10,602 nucleotides of DNA, taken from NCBI GenBank assembly GCA_903920415.1, contig CAIXMD010000530.1, forward strand, positions 1 to 10,602, given 5' to 3'. A program made the position numbers and the translations under genes. Of this stretch, positions 6,665 through 10,602 are shown in pieces (positions within the stretch are counted from its first letter, which is position 1; each line of letters begins with the position of its first letter). Source of the stretch: an uncultured Desulfomonile sp. (GTDB lineage: Bacteria; Desulfobacterota; Desulfomonilia; Desulfomonilales; Desulfomonilaceae). The notes below the pieces were generated by a model. The model had not been told where the DNA came from. It did not search any database and saw only the letters and a list, made by a program, of their open reading frames with translations.

Positions 6665-8164
6665 ATGGGAAGATGCATGTTCGCAGTAACCTCACAGTTC
6701 GCACGCGCGCTTTTATTATTTGTTAAGACCCCAAAACACGTTTCAGCAATTGTTGTCTTAATTCTCCTTTGGTCTGTTGAAGTCACGTGGGCAAAACCTT
6801 TGTATCCCGTGGCTTTAATGAACTGGATGATGGAAGGGAACTCTCACGCCATAATCGTTGACAAATCTCAGCAGCTTCTCAGTGTGTGGAGTATAAGCAA
6901 CGGCGCGCCCGCTATGATTGAGTCATTTCGCTGTTCCACGGGGCAGAATGAAGGAGACAAGTGGGACCGCGAGGACATGAGAACACCTGAGGGGGTTTAC
7001 TTTTTCTGTTCACTGATAGATGGCAGCATACTTCCGCCAAAGTATGGTTCATGGGCCTTCACCACTGATTATCCCAATTTTGTCGATCGCCGTCGAGGAA
7101 AAAACGGAGATGGTATATGGCTGCATGGACGAGACAAACCTCTCGGGTCCAAGCCGGATTCCGCAGGATGTATAGCCCTGGAGAATCGTGACCTGATAAG
7201 GGTTTCTCGGTTCATTCGTCTGCAAAGCACGCCCCTCATTGTGGTCAAAGAACTGATCATGGTTCCCAAGTCTTCAATAATTGAGCAAGAAGGAAAGGTT
7301 CGGAATTTTGTTGAAGCCTGGCGCCGGGCATGGGAGTCAATGGATGTCGATGCATACATGCAGTATTACTCCCCGAATTTTCAGAGCTACCACCTGGACT
7401 TCTCCGGCTGGAAAGAAAAGAAACTCAAGCTCTACAATCGACACAAACAAGTTGGCGTCAAGCTGGGCAACATCTATTTATACAGGCACAACGGCTTGAT
7501 CACTGCTATCTTCCCTCAGTTTTACAGTTCGGAAACCTTCAAGAGTTCAGGTATAAAGATCTTGTACATAGCCACTGGTGACAAGTTCGGCATCTATGCC
7601 GAAGACTATCATCGGACAGTTGATGATCCTTATCCCACGAGAGTACTGCTCGCCAGTGCACACAAGGGGTTACGGCCTCGTTCAGTGGATCGGAAAGATT
7701 ATGGAATTCAACTCATTTCCACAGATGAACCTGATTTTATTGCTGCTGGAGAGATCGAAACACCTCGTATTTCACCTCCATCAAGGGGGGGGCTTGTAGA
7801 CAAAATCATGGGTCCGACAAGTCTTGGCCCTCCTCCCGTGGAAGCGAACGACAAACTCGAGAGCGCTTTTTCATCAAATCGCCTGATATTGCCTTGCATT
7901 ACGTACGCGAATGATTGCATGGAAAAGGTAGCGGGGTCTCTTATTAACGACCACACACCCGGGCGTTACATTATTGTGAACGGAGACATAAGAGGAGAGA
8001 TGTGCAAACCGGAAGCCAACAGCGTTAACTTCCAAGCAAACGGATTAGCTGCCGCCCTGAATCCAATTAAAAATCGGGGGGGACTTAGAAATAGACAGAT
8101 CAGAAATGACCGCGCAGAAATACGAGGATCGAAAGAGGCCACAATTGAGGTCGATTCAAAGTAA
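6665..8164 (+). CDS. Secreted L,D-transpeptidase-fold protein (YkuD) with NTF2-like domain, Csd6-like
   Basis: This is a periplasmic peptidoglycan-modifying enzyme, either a cross-linking L,D-transpeptidase or a trimming L,D-carboxypeptidase like Helicobacter Csd6. From the ATG at 6665 (499 aa) it has a long signal peptide or anchor (hydrophobic 26-40, possible cleavage after Ala43 in VTWA). A YkuD domain follows at about 52-185, with TPEG, GIWLHG (His154) and SAGC (Ser166, Cys169). The usual Arg two residues after the Cys is Ala here, as in some YafK/Csd6-type members. An NTF2-like domain spans about 206-317 (EAWRRAWESMDVDAYMQYYS). The 180-residue tail is proline-rich at first and then unrecognised, and probably changes frame (see findings). 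The start is uncertain: TTG 6641 and ATG 6677 are also in frame, and no candidate has a strong SD. The next gene is also an envelope protein. Confidence 0.85.
   Translation: MGRCMFAVTSQFARALLLFVKTPKHVSAIVVLILLWSVEVTWAKPLYPVALMNWMMEGNSHAIIVDKSQQLLSVWSISNGAPAMIESFRCSTGQNEGDKWDREDMRTPEGVYFFCSLIDGSILPPKYGSWAFTTDYPNFVDRRRGKNGDGIWLHGRDKPLGSKPDSAGCIALENRDLIRVSRFIRLQSTPLIVVKELIMVPKSSIIEQEGKVRNFVEAWRRAWESMDVDAYMQYYSPNFQSYHLDFSGWKEKKLKLYNRHKQVGVKLGNIYLYRHNGLITAIFPQFYSSETFKSSGIKILYIATGDKFGIYAEDYHRTVDDPYPTRVLLASAHKGLRPRSVDRKDYGIQLISTDEPDFIAAGEIETPRISPPSRGGLVDKIMGPTSLGPPPVEANDKLESAFSSNRLILPCITYANDCMEKVAGSLINDHTPGRYIIVNGDIRGEMCKPEANSVNFQANGLAAALNPIKNRGGLRNRQIRNDRAEIRGSKEATIEVDSK
7785..7792 (+). repeat. Eight-G homopolymer inside the YkuD gene
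   Basis: Eight consecutive G lie in the proline-rich linker (ISPPSRGGLVDK). With eight G the frame stays open. Loss of one G puts a TAG immediately after the tract. Gain of one G moves to a frame that ends at a TGA near 7915. The tract is long enough to be prone to slippage during replication, and equally to sequencing error. Confidence 0.8.
8076..8082 (+). repeat. Seven-G homopolymer near the end of the YkuD gene
   Basis: Seven consecutive G. The annotated frame passes through it and stops at 8164. With one G fewer, translation would run on in another frame (GDLEIDRSEMTAQKYEDR ...) as far as 8225. It is the first of two points where a one-base change would connect the YkuD gene to the NTF2-like remnant downstream. 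Confidence 0.7.
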
Positions 8165-8385
8165 GAAAAGACGTCCTGAAGTTACAGAAGAAATGAAAGT
8201 TAATCTCGAACAAAAAGGATCTTGACAGGTTGATGAAAATGTATCATCCAGTTTTTCAGTACCGCGAAATGGATGGCATGAATCCCGTGAAGATAAAAAA
8301 CATCTTCTTCCAATCAGATCAAACCATCCGGATGGAAAACGAACGGGTGGAAAACGACAAGGTTTATAGGGCCGACTCCTGGTGA
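8165..8385 (+). pseudogene. Frame-disrupted remnant of a second NTF2-like repeat
   Basis: The gap between the YkuD stop and the next gene is not random sequence. From 8218 one frame reads DLDRLMKMYHPVFQYREMD and stays open to a TGA at 8383. This matches the NTF2-like domain of the gene upstream (DVDAYMQYYSPNFQSYHLD) at Asp, Asp, Met, Tyr, Pro, Phe, Gln and the final Asp. The residues that should precede it (EVTEEMKVNLEQK) lie in the adjacent frame, and skipping one G of the A5GG run at 8212-8218 joins the two. The ATG codons at 8233 and 8239 have no usable SD. It may be a decayed second repeat of the YkuD protein, or one cut off by sequence errors. Confidence 0.45.
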
Positions 8386-8403
8386 GTTGTGTTCAGCCCT
8401 TCC

Positions 8404-8409
8404 AGGGAG
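8404..8409 (+). promoter_or_regulatory. Shine-Dalgarno site favouring a GTG start at 8419
   Basis: AGGGAG sits 9 bases upstream of the GTG at 8419. It touches the ATG at 8410 and lies downstream of the GTG at 8389, so it cannot serve either of those. This makes 8419 the best start for the following gene. Confidence 0.55.
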
Positions 8410-8418
8410 ATGATCACT

Positions 8419-9552
8419 GTGACAAAGGTTGAAAAAGCATGGTGCTGGCTGGTGGCAAAAGTGAAGGGTTCCGAATACTCTCGAAGGGATGGTCCGCCTT
8501 ACAGAGCGCTTCCCGCTATTCCGGAACCGAAGGTCCGTGATAAAGCCCGTTACACGATAGTAGTAATAGGTGAGTCCGGTAGTTCACACCAGGTCGAATT
8601 GACCCGGTTCAGGCTGCGCGTCATCGCAGTATCGATGGCAGGACTCGTCGCCGTAATTGTTGTCTTGGCCCTAGGGTTGGGAAGCTTCTTCTCCAGCAAG
8701 GAACAACAGGTGAATCTGAAGTCCGGAGGTTCCAATAAACTTCTCAATGAAGTCGGGAAGTTAAATACACTGGAGTCCTCATCTGCGAGCCGCGAGAACA
8801 GCGTGGACAAAGTTCGGCAATCCCCGGTGCCGGCCGCCGTGACTTTGCGAAACTCGGAACCGACTGGATCAGGAGCCTTAGAAGGCGGCGTTGCGGGATT
8901 ACAGAAGGATAGCACTTTGGCGGGCGGCAGGGATTCAGGGCAGACCTTGGGGGATGCAGCCGCCTCTGCGGCAAGCGAGGAAGAGAAGCCGGAAGATTCA
9001 GTTGCTACCTCCGCGATGGAGTCAGGACAAAAGCGCCCGTCATCTCCTTTGGAAATGACTAAGCCTCCCGGACAGCCCGAGGCGGTAGGAGTTACGCCGA
9101 GGTCCCCTGTTGTGAGCTTCAACGCCCAAGAGGTGACGGCCTCTGCGGACGTTTCCAGCAGCGGCACATTGAGCTTTAGACTAGTTAAAGATCAACCGGA
9201 CATAAAATTTGCCGGTTACCTTTTTGTATATGTAGAGATGGAGGATAAGAGCGGAGAAAATAAGATTTACGTTTATCCCAAACAAACACGACTTGGGGAA
9301 GGGGATCTCCCCTTTGATTTCAAAGACGGGGAAAGCATTGCATTCAAATATAATTCCCGGGTGGAACTCCCCTATGGTGATTCCAGGCCCCATGCCGCAT
9401 TAGCGGGGGTGTCGATTCTCCTGTATGGAGAAAATGGGAAAATTGTATTCCAGCGGAGCTTCGGTCGTCAGGAAGTCACTATGGTCAGCACAAAGAACAA
9501 CAAAGCCGAACGGGCAAGATCGCGCGCAGGTGAAAAGCGGCAGGCACTATAA
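8419..9552 (+). CDS. Bitopic inner-membrane protein with low-complexity linker and C-terminal beta-rich domain
   Basis: I cannot name this protein (377 aa from the GTG at 8419; a GTG at 8389 would add ten residues). It has a basic cytoplasmic N-terminus of about 65 residues containing the phrase ARYTIVVIGESGSSHQVELT. One transmembrane helix follows (about 66-91, VIAVSMAGLVAVIVVLALGLG). A linker of about 140 residues is rich in Ser, Gly, Ala, Glu and Pro. The last domain, about 231-360, has alternating hydrophobic residues typical of beta strands (GTLSFRLVKD, GYLFVYVEME, AGVSILLYGE, KIVFQRSFG). The N-terminal phrase plus helix resembles, from memory, the membrane-proximal start of M23-type peptidoglycan endopeptidases of related bacteria, but no HxxxD or HxH metal motif is present. 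With the helix basic side in, the C-terminal domain is periplasmic. Its neighbour is a peptidoglycan enzyme, so an envelope role is likely but unproven. Confidence 0.75.
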   Translation: MTKVEKAWCWLVAKVKGSEYSRRDGPPYRALPAIPEPKVRDKARYTIVVIGESGSSHQVELTRFRLRVIAVSMAGLVAVIVVLALGLGSFFSSKEQQVNLKSGGSNKLLNEVGKLNTLESSSASRENSVDKVRQSPVPAAVTLRNSEPTGSGALEGGVAGLQKDSTLAGGRDSGQTLGDAAASAASEEEKPEDSVATSAMESGQKRPSSPLEMTKPPGQPEAVGVTPRSPVVSFNAQEVTASADVSSSGTLSFRLVKDQPDIKFAGYLFVYVEMEDKSGENKIYVYPKQTRLGEGDLPFDFKDGESIAFKYNSRVELPYGDSRPHAALAGVSILLYGENGKIVFQRSFGRQEVTMVSTKNNKAERARSRAGEKRQAL

Positions 9553-9558
9553 ACGTAT

Positions 9559-9586
9559 GGGAGAGGGAGAGACAACCCTACCTCCC
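9559..9586 (+). terminator. Hairpin downstream of the bitopic protein gene
   Basis: GGGAGAGGG (9559-9567) pairs with CCCT and CTCCC (9576-9579 and 9582-9586), with a two-base bulge and an eight-base loop. It begins 7 bases after the stop codon. No T run follows directly, so it is at best a weak or factor-dependent terminator, or a 3'-end stabiliser. Confidence 0.35.
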
Positions 9587-9885
9587 GAAATGCCGTGAGC
9601 AAGTTTATTTCATTTGAAAAAGTTTGGTCCGATCGCGCCGAATAATCTTCAATGGACTCCTTTTGCCTTGAATGAATCTCTTGGCCCCGAATCAGCCGCA
9701 ATCCCAACAGCGGATTATTATGTTATGTAAGTCTATGTTGAGATTCTTGCCCTGTTCTAAGCCCATCTCGTGAAAATCACTTTCTGTAAATTCAATTTCT
9801 GTGGTCTTTCTTGAATTGAATTCCCTAGTGAAAACTACTAGTGTGCCGATGTTTAAACAAAACTGACAATAGGCTGGATAACCAT
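9587..9885. other. AT-rich intergenic region before the epimerase gene
   Basis: I see no gene here. The stretch holds an inverted repeat AATTCAA/TTGAATT (9789-9795 and 9811-9817, 15-base spacer), a direct repeat TTTCTGT at 9781 and 9796, and a direct repeat CTAGTG at 9825 and 9838. These cluster 50-105 bases upstream of the epimerase ATG, where a promoter or operator would be expected. No clear -35/-10 pair stands out. An open frame on the - strand (9468-9707) has a TTG start and no SD, and overlaps the end of the previous gene, so it is not called. Confidence 0.5.
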
Positions 9886-10602
9886 ATGAACAATAAAAAC
9901 GGAAGACTGATATTGGTTACCGGGGGCGCAGGTTTTATTGGTAGCCACATTGTGGAGGAACTTCTGGAACGAGCTGACCAGGTCCGGATTCTGGACAACT
10001 TCAGCACTGGAAAAATGGAGAACCTCGAAGCGCTTGGGAACAATAAGTTCAAGCGTGGAAAAGATTTTAAAGTTATCAACGGAGACATCCGGGATTTGTC
10101 GACAGTTGAACGAGCCAGTGAGGGCGTGGACGCTATATTGCATCAGGCCGCCTTGGGCAGTGTTCCGCGCTCCATAGAAGACCCCGTAACTACTCAAAAT
10201 GTTAATGTTGACGGTACGCTGAACGTTTTTCTCGCAGCGCGAAAGAATAAAGTCTCCCGAGTGGTGTACGCGTCTTCATCATCTGTGTACGGCGATAGTA
10301 AAAAACTGCCCAAGAAAGAGGGCAAGGAGGGTTTCCCCCTCTCACCATATGCTCTCACCAAGCGAATTAACGAAGATTATGGCCGTCTTTTCAAAGACCT
10401 TTACGGATTAGAGACGATAGGTTTGCGTTATTTCAACGTCTACGGTCCGCGCCAAGACCCCATGTCCGAATACGCGGCGGTAATTCCCCGTTTTGTGACG
10501 GCACTGTTGCACCATAGTCCCCCGGTGATCTACGGAACGGGGAGGCAGAGCCGGGACTTTACTTATGTGAAGGACGTGGTAATGGCAAATTTGCTTGCTA
10601 TG
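9886..10602 (+). CDS. WbpP-like UDP-N-acetylhexosamine 4-epimerase (3' end beyond window)
   Basis: This is a cytoplasmic NAD-dependent extended short-chain dehydrogenase that interconverts UDP-GlcNAc and UDP-GalNAc, or their uronic acids, to make precursors for O-antigen or capsule. The 239 codons present run open to the window edge. I see the NAD-binding TGGAGFIGS at 12-20, the Ser-rich active-site strand ASSSSVYG at 129-136, and the catalytic Tyr155-x3-Lys159 (SPYALTKR). WbpP/TviC-type markers are also present: LGSVPRSIEDP, LRYFNVYGPRQDP, AAVIPRF and SRDFTYVKDVV. The length of the WbpP family (about 340 aa) implies about 100 residues are missing. The ATG at 9886 begins a normal Rossmann N-terminus (GRLILVTGG); its SD is weak. 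Substrate choice among UDP-Glc, UDP-GlcNAc and UDP-GlcNAcA cannot be fixed here, but WbpP-like is favoured. It probably opens a polysaccharide cluster. Confidence 0.9.
   Translation, partial: MNNKNGRLILVTGGAGFIGSHIVEELLERADQVRILDNFSTGKMENLEALGNNKFKRGKDFKVINGDIRDLSTVERASEGVDAILHQAALGSVPRSIEDPVTTQNVNVDGTLNVFLAARKNKVSRVVYASSSSVYGDSKKLPKKEGKEGFPLSPYALTKRINEDYGRLFKDLYGLETIGLRYFNVYGPRQDPMSEYAAVIPRFVTALLHHSPPVIYGTGRQSRDFTYVKDVVMANLLAM

Noticed and set aside
6641..6669. TTGACT-17-TATGGG as a promoter for the YkuD gene.
   Set aside because: The -35 is good but the -10 matches only three of six bases, and it overlaps two candidate start codons. It would force an almost leaderless ATG at 6677. Not strong enough to list.
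8222..8240. Perfect TTGACA at 8222 as a promoter for the bitopic protein gene.
   Set aside because: No acceptable -10 lies at 16-18 bases (TATCAT is only 14 away), and the bases are explained by the NTF2-like coding remnant.
9682..9697. Sigma-54-like element (GG, ten bases, GC) in TGGCCCCGAATCAGCC.
   Set aside because: The spacing is right, but the -12 half lacks TTGC and the -24 half deviates. It lies about 190 bases from the epimerase start, and a chance match is more likely.
9468..9707. Open frame of 79 residues on the - strand after the bitopic protein gene.
   Set aside because: It has a TTG start and no SD, overlaps the end of a real gene, and has a composition typical of antisense shadow frames.

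Overview
The window reads as a chromosomal segment of a sulfate-reducing bacterium. The strongest evidence is the qmoABC operon, which encodes the membrane complex that links the quinone pool to adenosine-5'-phosphosulfate (APS) reductase. QmoC carries its own membrane cytochrome b domain, as in Desulfobacterota, rather than being replaced by HdrBC as in Gram-positive sulfate reducers. Signal peptides, a periplasmic peptidoglycan-modifying enzyme and a probable surface-sugar epimerase fit a Gram-negative cell. Base composition looks moderate. I would place it in Desulfobacterota, perhaps near Desulfomonile or Syntrophobacter-like lineages, but that placement is inference from protein flavour only.

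Positions 1-4766: qmoA (5' end outside the window), qmoB and qmoC on the + strand. Gaps are 4 and 12 bases, each new start has a strong Shine-Dalgarno (SD) sequence, and a long hairpin follows qmoC. QmoA and QmoB are HdrA-like flavoprotein/iron-sulfur subunits. QmoC fuses an HdrC-like ferredoxin domain to a six-helix membrane cytochrome b. Together they would pass electrons between menaquinol and APS reductase; aprBA would be expected just upstream of the window.

Positions 4784-5307: a small 77-residue orphan gene on the - strand, convergent with qmoABC, then a promoter-like region. Positions 5308-6600: purB, a full-length adenylosuccinate lyase starting at a TTG codon, with all catalytic residues present.

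Positions 6641-9552: a cell-envelope pair. The first is a secreted L,D-transpeptidase-fold (YkuD) protein with an NTF2-like domain, resembling Csd6. The second is a bitopic inner-membrane protein with a long low-complexity linker and a C-terminal beta-rich domain. Between them (about 8076-8385) lies what looks like a frame-disrupted second NTF2-like repeat. Two single-base shifts, one at a seven-G tract and one at an A5GG run, would join it to the YkuD gene. An eight-G tract lies further upstream in the same gene.

Positions 9553-9885: a 333-base non-coding stretch with a hairpin and short repeats. It is followed by the 5' part of a WbpP-like UDP-N-acetylhexosamine 4-epimerase that runs off the window and probably opens a surface-polysaccharide locus. 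I saw no CRISPR array, tRNA, rRNA, insertion sequence or defence system.
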